This document shows, in pieces, positions 28,101-37,840 of a stretch of 64,000 nucleotides of DNA; positions within the stretch are counted from its first letter, which is position 1; the number at the start of each line of letters is the position of its first letter. The position numbers and the translations under genes were made by a program. The notes under the pieces are model-generated. The model saw only the letters and a program-made list of their open reading frames with translations, was not told the origin of the DNA and ran no database searches. The stretch lies in the NCBI RefSeq assembly GCF_039555335.1, contig NC_092628.1, positions 31,689,727 through 31,753,726 on the forward strand, in the 5' to 3' direction. This DNA comes from Amphiura filiformis (taxonomy: Eukaryota; Echinodermata; Ophiuroidea; Amphilepidida; Amphiuridae).

Positions 28101-31100
28101 GGAAAAGTACATGTAGATAGGGGTCTATCGGTGTGGAAATTTTCAGAAAAAGAGGGTCATTCGGTGTTGGCAATGTCAAAAATGGAGTGATTTTGTATGG
28201 GAGTGCCTAAAATTTCACATCATTGACAATCAAAAATAGCTTTTTACCCAATTTTACAGTACAACATAGACAAAACTCATTTATTTTGCTTAAAATGTGT
28301 GTGAAGCACGCCAAAATATTTTGAGGACTAATTGTTCAAGAAAGGGGGGTCACTCAGTGTAGGCTACTGAAAAAAACAGGGTCATTGGGTGTAGGATTTA
28401 CCAAAAACAATGGGGTCTTTTCATGGGCTCATGACGTATGTCAATATAATTATGGGAGTGTGCCCCCCCCCCGGAGATAGCAACCAACCTAAAATTTTCC
28501 CTTTTTGGTCCATTTTGGGGGTTTTCAGTTGGGGAAGAATCTCACGGGACGGATGTGACACCGCGCGGTAGGGTGAGGGAATAATTTCAATTTTCTGGAA
28601 GAATAGACACCCCTGGGGCCTGATGCAAAAAAATTCATCACAAAAATTTTGCAGGCCCCCCCCCCTTTACAGATCTCAACAATCTGGTCATTTTTTTCAG
28701 GAACCCCCTTTTTGCGTCAGGCCCCCATAACAAGTGTTTGTGAACGGTCCCTAATGTCATTTTATCATACTTAAAATAGCCATATCACTAAAATACTGGT
28801 TGGCTAATATTAGCTACTTACTGGTCTTCTTGTCTGCATCAACAGTTGGGCTGATCTCATCAGCAAAATTAAACTCATCATCTTGAGGAGCCATGATGTC
28901 CAACTCACCCCCTGCAAAAAGGAAACAGATAGTAACAATGATGCAAATCTGTTTCCGTAAATATCACTACCCTTAGTGGGTCGGTTGGTCGGGCATCAAT
29001 GTTCTTGGGCATTAGGACGCCCAGATCACCACGGTTGTTTATGCCCGCGGGGCTGCTTGCAGCTCAAGGATACTGACCGAAACATTCTGTGATTCTTATT
29101 TCATCAAATATATAACAAAATTAAGTAACTTTATTAAAAAAATTTTGTTTTCCCTTCCACCGATCGCACATCCAGGCCACCGGGCATTAACATTGTTTAT
29201 GCCAGGCTCTCAACCAATCACACTCGCTGTTATGCTTTAAAAAAATAAGTTAACTTGCCCTTATCAACCGACCCAAAAATCTAAAAAAACATGGTCAAAT
29301 TTTTTGTTTAATTTGACTATTGGGATATAAATGTCATATTTTGGTTAATATAATATTTCAAAATACTTGTACCGTATTTCGTCAAATAAACGCCCCCGGG
29401 GGGGGGCGTTACATTTTCCCAATGGGGGGCGTTTATTCAAGGTCAATTTTAGAACAATAATTCCCGTTAAAATCATTAGGTAAACTTAAAACTTCCGAGT
29501 TTCCAATCCAGATTTTCGCCAATTATTGACGCTATTATCGACCATGTGGGCGACTTGGTAAGCTTACTACACAAGATAGCATGGAAATATCGGCATTTTT
29601 AAACATCTTGGTTGAAAAAAAGTGGTGGGGCGTTTATTTGAGAGGGGCGACTATTTGATTTAAATACGGTATGTGTTTTATTTAAATGTTAAACTGCAGT
29701 ATAACGCATAAAATCATAAATTCCTTGCAAATTCTCACTCGATTTCTGCATTTTGTTTCGTTAATTTTGGCAGCGTAAACATAAGCTGTAACTTTAGGGA
29801 AATGTGGGATGGAAATTGTGTTCAGTTGCGTTTCATGCACTGATTTGAATCACATTTCCTGTAGTATTTTTGTTAAAATATGCACCTGAAGATACGTAAA
29901 TTCTCTATGCCAAATATTCGGCATCACATCATATTTTGCATAAATTGCAAAAAAAATTGACACTGGTGTTGGTACCTACATGTAAAGGGCAAGTCAACTT
30001 TTTTTTTTAGCCTTATATAGCGCATAGGTATGAACATCAAATGCTTTCATTTTCAAGCTCGATAATGCCAAGTAAAAATCGAGAGTGAACTTTGTACTTA
30101 CAAATGTACTTAGTTTGTAGGGCTAGCAGTATATTTTAAATCCAGGGGTTCTAACTAAACCCTAAAACTAAAATAATTCAAACCCTAAACTTAAGTTTTG
30201 AAAAATTACGATCACACAATATGACTATGTTACAAGTGTAAAGTCAATGGTGCAAAATTCAACAACCCAAATATCGCATGTGTGCCACTAATCAGGGTCG
30301 CGCTAATAATGTATACCGGTATTATTGGGGCAAGGACTACAACTACTGCACTGAAAATTCAGCAACTCAAGGCCAAGTAGTTATTGATTTAATGAATGAT
30401 CAAATATTGGTTTTCCCTCATTTTTGCACAACGGCACAACTCCTGTCTGTGCTGAAATAAAATTTCCAGTGCAGTAGTTGTAGTCCTTGCCCCTATAATA
30501 TACATATCTAACTTGTCACCAAGGTGCTATAATTTTGAGAAAAATGCAAAAAAAAGGCACAAAATTGGCCAGGGGTGTAGTACCCCCTTTCAGAATAAAT
30601 AACCTCCGGTGCATTGCAAATGCGTTAAGTTCTTGTGTGCAAATTCAAAGCTAAAGTTCTTGAGTAACACCCAAGGCGCTTAAAATGACAAATTTATCAA
30701 CTTTTGCATCAAGGTTAAACATGTTCTAATTATTGTTCTTAGCTGTACAAACATACCGGATTACCGGTACCTAATTCATTGAACAAGCTTTATTTTGTTT
30801 CAAAATCCATATTTTATCGCAATTTTTGACGTTTAAAGAGCTGAATGAATGCAAAACTGGTGATGCACACTCCCTAAAACTTTCGCATCCACAAGCGCTT
30901 GATGTACGCTCGTTTTGATGGTGATTTACGCTCCTGTATCAAGCATGTTTGACAGCATTTTACTGCATGATGCAATTTTACATTTATTCAACTTTCAAGA
31001 TGGCAAATTTCTCGGAAAACATGATGATGTTGATGTATTTTTCTTTTAAAAATTCCATTTCACACATTTTTTGCCACTTTCCACTCATCTGATCATCTTT

Positions 31101-32488
31101 TTATGTGACGGAAGTGATGCTGATTTTAAATGAAGGTGTTTCTTGCTTTTCCGATAATTTTCCAATTGTTTTTCGAGACAAGAACTAGTAGAATAGCCGT
31201 TTTCACTTGTTTTCAAAAAGTTGTTTTCGCCTTGTTTTTTTACCCCATAATTTCCCTCATTTTTACCGAAGCCCTACCCTCCTTCCAATACATTATTTAA
31301 AGAAAACCTTGACTTCAACATGATTGGCAACTGTTTAAACCTTGATCATGATGCAAAAGTAAACCTTGATGCAAAAGAAATAATTTAAGTCCTTATAGCT
31401 GGTCTAAGGAAAAGATTGCCAATTTACCTCCAGCTCCATGGCATGGCAAATCCAAAATTTATTTTATTTATTTATGAGCATGACCCGACAGTCATGACAT
31501 CACAATAGCGGTAAATTAGTGACGCAAAATAGTACATTTTGAATGCAGTGGTTTCTAGCCTCAAAATTTAATGTGAAGCTAGCAGTGACCAATTCATGGC
31601 TACCACTACCAGATGTCAATGTCAAGACTTCCATGACTTCTCGTGCAACAACTATAGAAAAATTATATAATTTGTGTACATCATGGTACATACTCTTTGC
31701 GTGGCTCTGCGTAGTAAGCTGTTGTACGCAGATAACCTCCGTAATATGGACGCGAACTCGCGAAGAGTAGCGTTCTGCGCTCTTGTATTAGCATGATCAT
31801 GATGATAGTCGCGGAGTAACATGTTCAGTTCCCCTTTCTCGAGCTGGTTGCTATGCACGCGCTTGTGCAAAGGGGACGAAGGGGACAGTACAATGTTCCT
31901 GGATGTCCGACTGAGCGAATTCTCGCAAAGATATTCTCGTCAACAAAATTGCAAGAATCTAAATGGATTCTCGTAAATATTTCATTTTATCGTACAAAGT
32001 TGTACGGCGAGAATCCAAGGATTCTTGCAAAATTCCACTGGTCATGCTGGTTGCGAATTTCTGACCCTGGAAGGCTGGAATTACATAATAATTATGTATT
32101 ATTCATCTGTAGCATGACCAGACTTGTTTTTAGCCAATCATGTGATACAAACATAAACATGAAACTAAAATTTACCTAATTTCCCTCATTTATCAAACAT
32201 GTAAAAGGCCTGTCCTCCATTCAAATACATTAAACCTTTTTATCCTCCATGCAAAAGTAAAAATTTAGTCGCTTTACAGCGTGGTCTAAAAGACTAAAAC
32301 ATGAAAAAGGGCCGCCCTTCGCTTCGTTTTACAGCAGTACAATGATGAATGTCATGATTTTGTGTTAGTGTCATTCTACATTTATCGATCAAATTTTGGA
32401 TTAATTAAAAATAAATTATTTCTTATTATTGATTCTTATGAAAGAGAAGATACATACCTGCTTCCTCTGTAGCTTCTTGATCAGACAT
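6979..32488 (-). CDS. YTHDC1: YTH domain-containing protein 1 (nuclear m6A reader), spliced gene
   Basis: Known role of the family: YTHDC1 binds N6-methyladenosine in nuclear RNA through its YTH domain and influences splicing, export and chromatin-linked RNA fate. In the sequence I can join exons 32458-32488, 28822-28911, 25113-25585, 23989-24046, 22881-23216, 22338-22391, 21626-21720, 21050-21158, 19948-20065, 18904-18988, 17406-17569, 11070-11152, (10584-10613), 9933-9981, 9137-9226, 7984-8205 and 6979-7113. The N-terminus begins [10 protein letters not shown] and is acidic, then lysine-rich, then Ser/Arg-rich. The YTH domain keeps [41 protein letters not shown] and PVKIGRDGQ, so both cage tryptophans are present. 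The C-terminus is RG-, Pro/His- and RE-rich as in vertebrates. Estimated length is about 740 residues, against 727 in human. Odd points: a GC donor inside the YTH region and a one-base phase gap between 11070 and 9981, which implies one unseen short exon. Confidence 0.93.
7259..7374. mobile_element. 116-bp palindromic MITE (TACCGTACTGACGCGAG ends)
   Basis: TACCGTACTGACGCGAGTAT is exactly mirrored by ATACTCGCGTCAGTACGGTA, and the next part (GGGTGGGA) also pairs, leaving a small A/T-rich loop. It is in the last YTHDC1 intron, 145 bp from the last coding exon. Confidence 0.85.
7984..8205 (-). CDS. YTHDC1: YTHDC1 exon 16 (Pro/His then Arg/Glu-rich)
   Basis: It begins [20 protein letters not shown] and ends in alternating RE/RD residues, as in the vertebrate C-terminus. 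The acceptor CCACCACTTCAG at 8206-8217 was chosen because it is preceded by a long pyrimidine tract and gives phase 0. An AG further upstream gives the wrong phase. Donor CTT|GTAAGT. Confidence 0.86.
8479..8690 (+). repeat. long polypurine tract (polypyrimidine on YTHDC1 transcript)
   Basis: About 210 bp are overwhelmingly A and G on the plus strand (GGAAAGAAGAAAAGAAAAAG and similar). On the transcribed minus strand this is a C/U-rich tract inside the intron before YTHDC1 exon 16, about 280 bp upstream of its acceptor. Confidence 0.85.
9137..9226 (-). CDS. YTHDC1: YTHDC1 exon 15
   Basis: It encodes [20 protein letters not shown] and a Pro-rich end, matching vertebrate SYNDYVREF. It is 90 nt, phase 0 at both ends, with acceptor TTACAG and donor GTAAGA. 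Confidence 0.86.
9933..9981 (-). CDS. YTHDC1: YTHDC1 exon 14
   Basis: This 49-nt exon encodes [23 protein letters not shown] aligns with RDVFLNG in the vertebrate protein and runs in phase 0 into the next exon's SYSDY. Acceptor TTTCAG, donor GTAAGT. It needs a phase-2 donor upstream, which was not located. Confidence 0.8.
10584..10613 (-). CDS. YTHDC1: possible YTHDC1 micro-exon
   Basis: This 30-nt segment has a strong acceptor (CTTCTCTATACAG) and a strong donor (GGG|GTAAGT) on the transcript strand. In the phase left by exon 12 it would read YYMEKRRPR. Being a multiple of three it does not repair the phase difference between exons 12 and 14, so at least one more short exon must exist or this one is optional. 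Confidence 0.45.
11070..11152 (-). CDS. YTHDC1: YTHDC1 exon 12 (RG-rich)
   Basis: The exon encodes [20 protein letters not shown] and PDSGRDH. Only one frame is open and it fits the phase-2 donor of the previous exon. The content resembles the RSRGRPSRR segment after the YTH domain of vertebrate YTHDC1. It ends in phase 1. Confidence 0.82.
13207..13400. repeat. foldback with 39-bp arms
   Basis: CTATAATCAAATTAAGTATT...GGCCAA at 13207-13245 is mirrored almost exactly at 13361-13400. The spacer is about 115 bp. It is within the 6.25-kb YTHDC1 intron. Confidence 0.85.
17406..17569 (-). CDS. YTHDC1: YTHDC1 exon 11 (YTH domain end)
   Basis: It begins [20 protein letters not shown], matching the vertebrate [20 protein letters not shown] that closes the YTH fold. 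It continues into a basic RRRRREQ stretch and a Ser-rich linker ending HPM. Donor GTTAGG in phase 2. A 6.25-kb intron follows. Confidence 0.92.
17797..18450. mobile_element. 654-bp full-length foldback element with TTAA flanks
   Basis: TTAA lies at 17793-17796 and again at 18451-18454, the target site of piggyBac and Kolobok elements. The whole element is a giant imperfect palindrome with arms of about 320 bp and its centre near 18110 (GGTCTTTTTGGGAAAAAAAT). There is no transposase frame. It lies in the YTHDC1 intron between exons 10 and 11. Confidence 0.85.
18904..18988 (-). CDS. YTHDC1: YTHDC1 exon 10 (YTH domain)
   Basis: It encodes [19 protein letters not shown] followed by PVKIGRDGQ, matching the vertebrate RELPF...[16 protein letters not shown]. 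Acceptor CTTTCAG, donor GTAAGA, ending in phase 0. Confidence 0.92.
19948..20065 (-). CDS. YTHDC1: YTHDC1 exon 9 (YTH domain, second cage Trp)
   Basis: It encodes [20 protein letters not shown] and then [24 protein letters not shown] holds the second cage tryptophan (W428 in human). The segment between ESGKFQG and NWVLP is close in length to the vertebrate one. Phase 1 in, phase 2 out. Confidence 0.92.
20111..20298. mobile_element. foldback MITE family B, copy 1
   Basis: The ends are TGGGCCATTGCAGTTGAAAT and GATTTCAACTGGAATAGCCC, with subterminal repeats around CATGCCCTTAA and AAGGTCATGTCTTCC. Related copies are at 37841-37976 and 60235-60393. Confidence 0.85.
21050..21158 (-). CDS. YTHDC1: YTHDC1 exon 8 (YTH domain, first cage Trp)
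   Basis: The exon begins [17 protein letters not shown] and ends [11 protein letters not shown]. The Trp in GVWS corresponds to the first cage tryptophan of the m6A pocket (W377 in human YTHDC1). Acceptor CTACAG, donor GTAACA, phase 0 to 1. Confidence 0.93.
21626..21720 (-). CDS. YTHDC1: YTHDC1 exon 7 (YTH domain start, GC donor)
   Basis: This exon encodes [19 protein letters not shown] and then [12 protein letters not shown], the first beta strand and m6A-contacting Asn segment of the YTH fold. It has no long open frame of its own in the window because it is short. The next exon requires the junction after AAG, where the transcript reads GCACGA, so the intron would be GC-AG. Confidence 0.88.
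21801..21988. mobile_element. foldback MITE family A, copy 2
   Basis: The ends are TATAGTCTGTATACCTTCCT and CTCGAGGAAGGCAAACGGAC/TATA. It lies within the YTHDC1 intron between exons 6 and 7, only 80 bp upstream of exon 7 on the transcript. Confidence 0.8.
22338..22391 (-). CDS. YTHDC1: YTHDC1 exon 6
   Basis: This 54-nt exon encodes [17 protein letters not shown]. The SSVKAVRK end matches the vertebrate SSVRAVRK directly before the YTH domain. It is phase 1 at both ends, with donor GTTAGA. A stronger-looking GTAAGA lies inside the exon, but using it would break the join to DQTSKLKY. Confidence 0.82.
22881..23216 (-). CDS. YTHDC1: YTHDC1 exon 5 (acidic, poly-Ser, basic)
   Basis: The exon encodes an acidic run ([18 protein letters not shown]), a poly-serine block, a Lys/Arg-rich cluster ([14 protein letters not shown]) and an ISPIVF motif that matches the SPIVF segment of vertebrate YTHDC1. 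The donor GTAACA is clear. The acceptor (AG before 23216) was picked because it is the only one that keeps frame after an upstream in-frame stop, and its pyrimidine tract is weak. Confidence 0.82.
23466..23651. mobile_element. foldback MITE with GGCCTGGAAAAAAT ends
   Basis: GGCCTGGAAAAAAT near the left end and ATTTTTTCCAGGCC near the right end are exact complements. The interior repeats TTTCCCTC words. It is in the YTHDC1 intron before exon 5. Confidence 0.7.
23989..24046 (-). CDS. YTHDC1: YTHDC1 exon 4
   Basis: This 58-nt exon, with acceptor TTCCAG and donor GTATGT, encodes [19 protein letters not shown] and goes from phase 0 to phase 1. It is acidic and continues the disordered N-terminal region. 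Confidence 0.78.
24474..24534. repeat. 61-bp near-perfect palindrome
   Basis: ATAGTTGGTGGGTATCACAC pairs with GTGATGCCCACCAACTAT around a GTGCAGTGCAC centre. The loop is essentially absent, so this is a cruciform-type palindrome rather than a typical microRNA hairpin. Confidence 0.85.
25113..25585 (-). CDS. YTHDC1: YTHDC1 exon 3 (Lys/Thr- and Glu-rich)
   Basis: A 473-nt exon, the largest of the gene. The first two thirds are Lys/Ala/Thr-rich with repeated KKT/TKK words that look like nuclear-localisation and disordered sequence. The last third is strongly acidic with EPEPEPE and a basic [11 protein letters not shown] patch. It enters in phase 1 and leaves in phase 0 at CAG|GTATTG. Confidence 0.88.
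25757..26135. mobile_element. foldback MITE family C, copy 1
   Basis: The ends are TTAAGGGGTTACTACACCCC and GGGGTGTAGTGCCCCCTTAA, with long arms including CAAGGACTACAACTACTGCA and its complement. A 5'-truncated relative is at 30327-30590. Confidence 0.85.
26925..28751. mobile_element. 1.83-kb non-autonomous TIR element (PIF/Harbinger-like)
   Basis: The left end GGGACCGATCACAAACACTT is mirrored at the right end by CAAGTGTTTGTGAACGGTCC, and TAA flanks both sides (26922-26924, 28752-28754). There is no transposase frame. The interior reiterates GGGAAGAAT or its complement more than ten times and contains a C-run (28460-28470). It occupies the YTHDC1 intron just 70 bp downstream (on the transcript) of exon 2. 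Confidence 0.8.
28822..28911 (-). CDS. YTHDC1: YTHDC1 exon 2
   Basis: This 90-nt phase-1 exon lies between a TTTTTGCAG acceptor and a GTAAGT donor. It encodes an acidic stretch containing [20 protein letters not shown]. It is flanked on the 5' side of the transcript by a 3.5-kb intron and on the 3' side by the 26925-28751 transposon. Confidence 0.8.
29380..29671. mobile_element. 292-bp MITE with TACCGTATTT ends
   Basis: TACCGTATTTCGTCAAATAA...CGCCCC at the left pairs with the complement of GGGGCG...TATTTGATTTAAATACGGTA at the right. The TA borders suggest a Tc1/mariner-type target. Confidence 0.75.
30327..30590. mobile_element. foldback MITE family C, copy 2 (truncated)
   Basis: This shares GGGGCAAGGACTACAACTAC and the right end CAGGGGTGTAGTACCCCC with the element at 25757-26135 but lacks its left terminus. 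Confidence 0.8.
32458..32488 (-). CDS. YTHDC1: YTHDC1 exon 1 (start codon)
   Basis: The ATG is the reverse complement of 32486-32488, and the exon reads [10 protein letters not shown] before a GTATGT donor, ending in phase 1. This start was chosen because the residues join in frame to the next exon and a promoter-like GC-rich patch lies immediately upstream. Confidence 0.8.
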
Positions 32489-32539
32489 GATGTTTTTAAA
32501 GGCCTAAAAATCGCTTCTTAAATGACTGATGTTTTGCAC

Positions 32540-32760
32540 GCACACATCCCTTTCCTTCCGGCAGAGAAAAGATGGCGACGCTTGCGATGTGTAGACTCTT
32601 CTGCAGTTTATCAACAACATTCGGAACAAAGAAGCGCATAATGCGTAGTGGAAAATACGAGCGCTAGTGACGAGAGAGGAGAGGGGAAGAGACTGTAAAC
32701 AACGTCACTTCTCAGCAATCAGCAGACACGGCGCGACTGCCCTGAATATTAAATTCATGA
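32540..32760 (-). promoter_or_regulatory. probable YTHDC1 promoter / 5' UTR
   Basis: Just upstream of the YTHDC1 ATG the base composition shifts to CpG-containing sequence. It holds a CTTCCGG/CCGGAAG ETS-type core (32555-32561) and AAGATGGCGAC (32569-32579), which matches the YY1 consensus found at TATA-less metazoan promoters. No TATA box is obvious. Confidence 0.5.
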
Positions 32761-33667
32761 TGATGATGACCTGCCTGTGGATTCTATGATTGGATGGATT
32801 AGCTTGGATTCAACCCCGGTGGATTCAATCTACTGAAGTTTATCAGGGTTTATCAGCAGCTACAGAGCCTACAGTAGTTCTTGCACCATTATTGATAAAG
32901 CCTTAAAAATTAAATAAAAAAGCTTGTCTGCCCTTTCCCGACCGACCCAAATTTTGGAGAATTTCCAAAAAAAAGGTTTGAATTTTATACTGTAGGCCTA
33001 CAATGTTTTGATTTTCAGGATTTTGTATTTATTTTTCATTTATAAATTGCGTGATAAATTGATACTTCTTTTAAGAACTTGAGTATCAATTACTAAAATG
33101 AGTAGTTAAAATACTCACAAATGCTCACACCCACTTGTAACAAAATTACCGACCTACTGACCAAAACAATTTTGGAGATGAAAGGGAAAACATTTTTTTT
33201 CTTTAAGAAACTCTTCAAAATGACTCTCCCCGAGGACACTTACTTATTTTTTTAAGCCATAAATGTACTATCTTTTTTTCAAACATGATTTTTTTTGCAT
33301 ATTTGTAATGTTTACACATATCCCAACTTGCACCTAAATGGAATTGGCCAAATTTGTTGTCTATGTAGGCCAACAGAGCAAATTTGACATAGAAGTCATA
33401 CCGTAATTTATGTCCTCCCATAGAACTGCATGCATGTTAAATGGCAAAAATAACCAGTGGGATTTCTTTCACAATAACCTTGCCATTTCAGCTTAAAATG
33501 GTCAGCAACCCTTCCCAGCAGTTATTACTATGAACAATTTGAATAAAGAATAACAAAATTAAAATTTGATAGATGATCGTACATAGGCTGTAAACCTTCA
33601 TAAACCTTTTTCAAAATAACAAAACACAACAAAAACAAACTTGTTTTGATGCACATTTTAATGTCAA

Positions 33668-34169
33668 TGTTTTTATTACTGATATGTGAGTCAATGCAAT
33701 GACATTCTCAAGTTGCATGAAGCAAAATGTGATTGTTAATAATAAATCTTCCATTTTTTGCTCAATGCTCATATTTTCATGACTACATGTATAAACACTT
33801 GTTTTTGTACATGATGTGTGAGGATCAAGTTTCTGTCTGACCCCAATGATGATTTATTCATCAAAATAACAGGTCAAAATGCGGGTCAAAATAACGTACA
33901 CAACAACAAAAACATGTTTTTATTACTGATATGTGAGTCAATGCAATGACATTCTCAAGTTGCATGAAGCAAAATGTGATTGTTAATAATAAATCTTCCA
34001 TTTTCACATTTTTTGCTCAATGCTCATATTTTCATGACTACATGTATAAACACTTGTTTTTGTACATGAGGTGTGAGGATCAAGTTTCCGTCTGACCCCA
34101 ATGATGATTTATTCATCAAAATAACAGGTCAAAATGCGGGGTCAAAATAACGTACACAACAACAAAAAC
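33668..34169. repeat. two direct copies of a ~247-bp unit
   Basis: The unit starting TGTTTTTATTACTGATATGT occurs at 33668 and 33915. The copies are nearly identical, with one small insertion (CACATTTT) in the second. Confidence 0.92.
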
Positions 34170-34525
34170 ATTATAATTTTCTCATTTTCTCCTGATAGGC
34201 AGTTAATATTATCATAAAGTTCCTGCTACTGAAACAAAACATGGTCACCAATTTGAGCACTTCAGTATCAGTAACATTTAACCATACCCCCAATACCGTA
34301 CCTTGGAATTTATTCTAGTGAAAAACATATTTTTTCGATACATCTCGAAAATCTGGCTCGTAAGCATAATTTCCTAATGATCATATTTCCTATACAATAC
34401 ATGTATGTTTATGGTGGGATACTGATGCATGCACAAAATATATTCCCTAAAAGGGAAAAATTATTGGTGATTGCATGTGTAGTACATGTACGTAAGGGTG
34501 CAATAATATTATGTATAACCCAGGG

Positions 34526-34701
34526 TAGTGGCGGCGCCAGAAATTTTTTTCCGGGGGGAAATGAGGGAAAAAAGTGAATTTCAGGGGGGGCAAAATCAAC
34601 AAATTTGGCTAAAATTACCGTAAAAAGTGGAAATTTTGGGTTTTTACTGGGGGAACAGTTCTGACTGGGGAATTTCCCCAGTCCCCCTGGTACCGCCACT
34701 G
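34526..34701. mobile_element. hAT-like MITE (CAGTGGCGG ends)
   Basis: TAGTGGCGGCGCCAG and TACCGCCACTG are complementary ends, flanked by CCCAGGG on both sides. The interior is rich in GGGGAAA and its complement. Similar ends occur at 58838-58989 and 62433-62604. Confidence 0.7.
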
Positions 34702-35589
34702 CCCCAGGGATGGGTGAATTATAGGGGACTAAGCATTTTGTTGGTAAGCCTCAGATATGGTCAAGCATTTCTGGAAGGTCAAAATTAAAGGAGCACCTAT
34801 TACACCTAAAAGCTCTCAGAAAAACAGGTAAACATTCAAGTACCGGCTTGCTGCACTTGCACTACATGATCAGACAAGGTTTTAAATTTAGTTCCCAAAA
34901 TCTGGCATGTGTATAAGGGGAAGGGGTAAAGACTTTCTGACACGTCAAAAGGGGTAGGCTAGAGATATGTTAGCATATCAAAGGGGAGTGCAAGCAATTT
35001 TTGACAGACATTGAATTTTGAGAATTTACCCCTGGGGATACACAATCACAATTATTGGACAGTAAGTTACACTACACCAAACTTATAGCACCTGAGAACG
35101 CATGAGTTAGGTGGTAAAATGTTTTTCACATACATACATATTACATATTCTATTACCTCCACGACCCATTATTCAAAATCGCGCACTGTGATTAGTTGAA
35201 ACGCGTCACGTGAAAGCCCATTAATTAGCAATAAAGTGGCAGGGGCAACGAACTTTATGTTCTTCTCGCATCACAGCGCACAGCAAAGCGCGATGCAGTA
35301 TGTTAGTGTCGTTACGCATTCTACGCAAAGCATTATGCTTGGTTACGCGTTCTGCAATACGCGCTATCACTTACGACTTGGCCACGCGTAGGCTCTCCAC
35401 CTTGAGGTAAACAACTTGAAATTATTTGGGCACAAATGTGATATTTTCTCTTTAATCAAGATTTTGGCAGTAAAACGTTTAAATAATGGGTTCGGGCTCG
35501 CCTCACCCATTATTTACGCTTTTACTGCCTCGACACATTATTTTCGTGATAAAGGATAATGCATTACCCTTTATTTCTTAAATATTGTC

Positions 35590-37141
35590 GGTGTATTACA
35601 TAGTGACCCGGGGGCACTCAACACAAATGACCATACGGGTATGCTCCCCGGAAAGACCCCCTTTTGGGTTTTCGCAGCTCGAAAGACCCCTATATTTGAC
35701 CAAAATAACGCTCTGAAAGACCCTTGATTTTGATAATTTCAGCTATAAAAGACCCCAAAATTGCTCATTCCTCATATTTCTTATTTTTTCAGGCGATTTT
35801 CAACCAAAAAGCCAAGAAAGACCCTTGATTTTGACTTTTCGCAGCTCCAAAAGACCCCATTTTACTTGTTCACAGCCCGGTTCGCAGCTCGAAAAGACCC
35901 CCTTTACCGATACGCCGTCAGCTCCCAAAGACCCACCACTCAAAATTCCGGGGGAGCATACCCACCAAAATTTTTTGATGTGCCCCCCCCGGGATAGTGA
36001 CGTATGTTGATTTTTGTCATTTTTATGAAAATGACGGATGTTGATATATTACATTACCCGACGTTTTACATAGTGGCGTATCTAAATATCCGTCACTATG
36101 TAAAATGCAGTTTACTCGGAAAAACAACTAAATTGTATGGCGTATGTGTCACATCCGTCACTATGTAAAAACATTATTTTTCAATTTGAACGTACGTAAT
36201 TCAATATTGTTCATTGAAACCTACATGATTTCTTGACGGATGTTGATAACTGGGTATAAACCAAAAACTTTTACGCAGAGCAGATATTCAATGGATCATT
36301 ATTTTAGTAAAATATCACTTTAAATAAATTTTTGATGGTTCGAGTTGATTCGACAATTATTTAGAGACATTATTTCAAAGCTTTACAATATAAAAGGGAT
36401 GATTAAGTAATAAAAAAATTAAAATATGATCCTTTTTAATGAGTAGGTTTTTGAAAGTTGATCAAAATATGTTCGAGGCGTTTAGAGGCGGCTCCAAATT
36501 TACAGATAATACAGTGTAAATTGGTAAAAACTGAATACAATTATTGGCGTTCTGTAAAAAGAAGTTACAGCTTGTGTGATTAGCTATATCATGACAGTGA
36601 GTACTAGTAAGATCAGGAGTAAATACTCAAATACAATATGCCATGTATGTCATGGGCACTCGTGATTTAATCGGTTTTATCATGAAAAAGCGTTTAATAA
36701 TAAGCGTAAAGAACCGACGGATGCTTCGAAGTCCTTCCTTGATCCGATTTTTTGTGCACGACATAGTGACGGATGTGTGACGGATGTCCATAGATCAACA
36801 CGATAGACCAGATTAGCGTGCGTGATATTAGCTGATATTGGCGCAAGACATAGTGACGGATGTGTGACGGATGTGTGACGGATGTTAGGGTGCAACGTTT
36901 TTACATACTGACGTATAACTTTGTAATCATTTTACTGATTTAAAAGTGAATAATTCTCCATGTGATAGATGTTTCAAGATACTTTAGATACTAGTTTTTT
37001 TAAATACAGCAACTTTTGGAGGATTTTACTTGACAGTGTTCTGCTATGGTGGACCACAAATCGGCGTACTCTTTGATCGCGTCTAACTCAAAAACTTTTT
37101 TTCTGGCGAAGTTTAACATCCGTCACTATGTAATACACCCG
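35590..37141. mobile_element. ~1.55-kb TIR element with reiterated CATAGTGACGGATGT motif
   Basis: GTGTATTACATAGTGAC at the left and GTCACTATGTAATACAC at the right are inverted ends. The motif CATAGTGACGGATGT or its complement recurs inside (36068, 36092, 36155, 36760, 36850). A second MITE is nested near its left end (35608-35992). Confidence 0.7.
35608..35992. mobile_element. CCCGGGGG-ended MITE, copy 1, nested
   Basis: CCCGGGGGCACTCAACACAA at the left and TGTGCCCCCCCCGGG at the right are its ends. TAGTGA is duplicated on both sides. The interior reiterates AAAGACCCC about every 30-40 bp. It interrupts the left terminal repeat of the 35590-37141 element, so it inserted later. Confidence 0.75.
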
Positions 37142-37840
37142 ACGATATACCATGCTTATTCAGATCAATAGTATATAGTGCCATTAAATATCATAATGGA
37201 ATGGAGTACCAGTATGTTTCAGATTGAGGCTTCAAAATATGATACAGGACCATAACGAGATAACCAACAGGTGTTAACAGCAACTATTTATCATTATAAT
37301 TTAAAACTGATATATAATCTATCAAAATTATATGATTGTACCAGAGATTTGAACCAGCAATGATGGGATCATAAGATGAATACCTGCAGTCCTACACCAA
37401 TACACCAAACAATCTGGGTCGACAGAAGATAGTGCTTTATTCTCAACTTCTCTTTTTGAAAATGAAAACATTTGAAATTTCATGACTAGTGAGCAATAAA
37501 AACCCATGCCTTCTGTTTCTTAATAATGTACTTCTAATTACAAAATGTGGCCTTATTAGAATCAGAAATCTATTTTGTTGCTTAGTAATTTGTTTTGAGA
37601 TGAAAAAAGTGAAACATTTATCACTTTTTTAGTTTTGCCATTTTTTCCTGGCAAAAACTGTTTTCGCCAAGTGCAAAAAATGCAGTTAAAAGTAAACCAT
37701 GCTTTTTTTCCCACCTGCAGCAAAATTCTGCAAACCCTGCATGTAGGTGGTGTTTTCACTATTTCTTGATAGTATCAAAAGATTTTGTAGCACAAATGGA
37801 AGTTTTTAAATGTAGAGTTGCATAATACTGGATGAGCCAT

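Noticed and set aside
35761-36010. Short plus-strand coding frames near 35.8 kb
   Set aside because: They lie wholly inside a MITE and come from its reiterated AAAGACCCC phrases.
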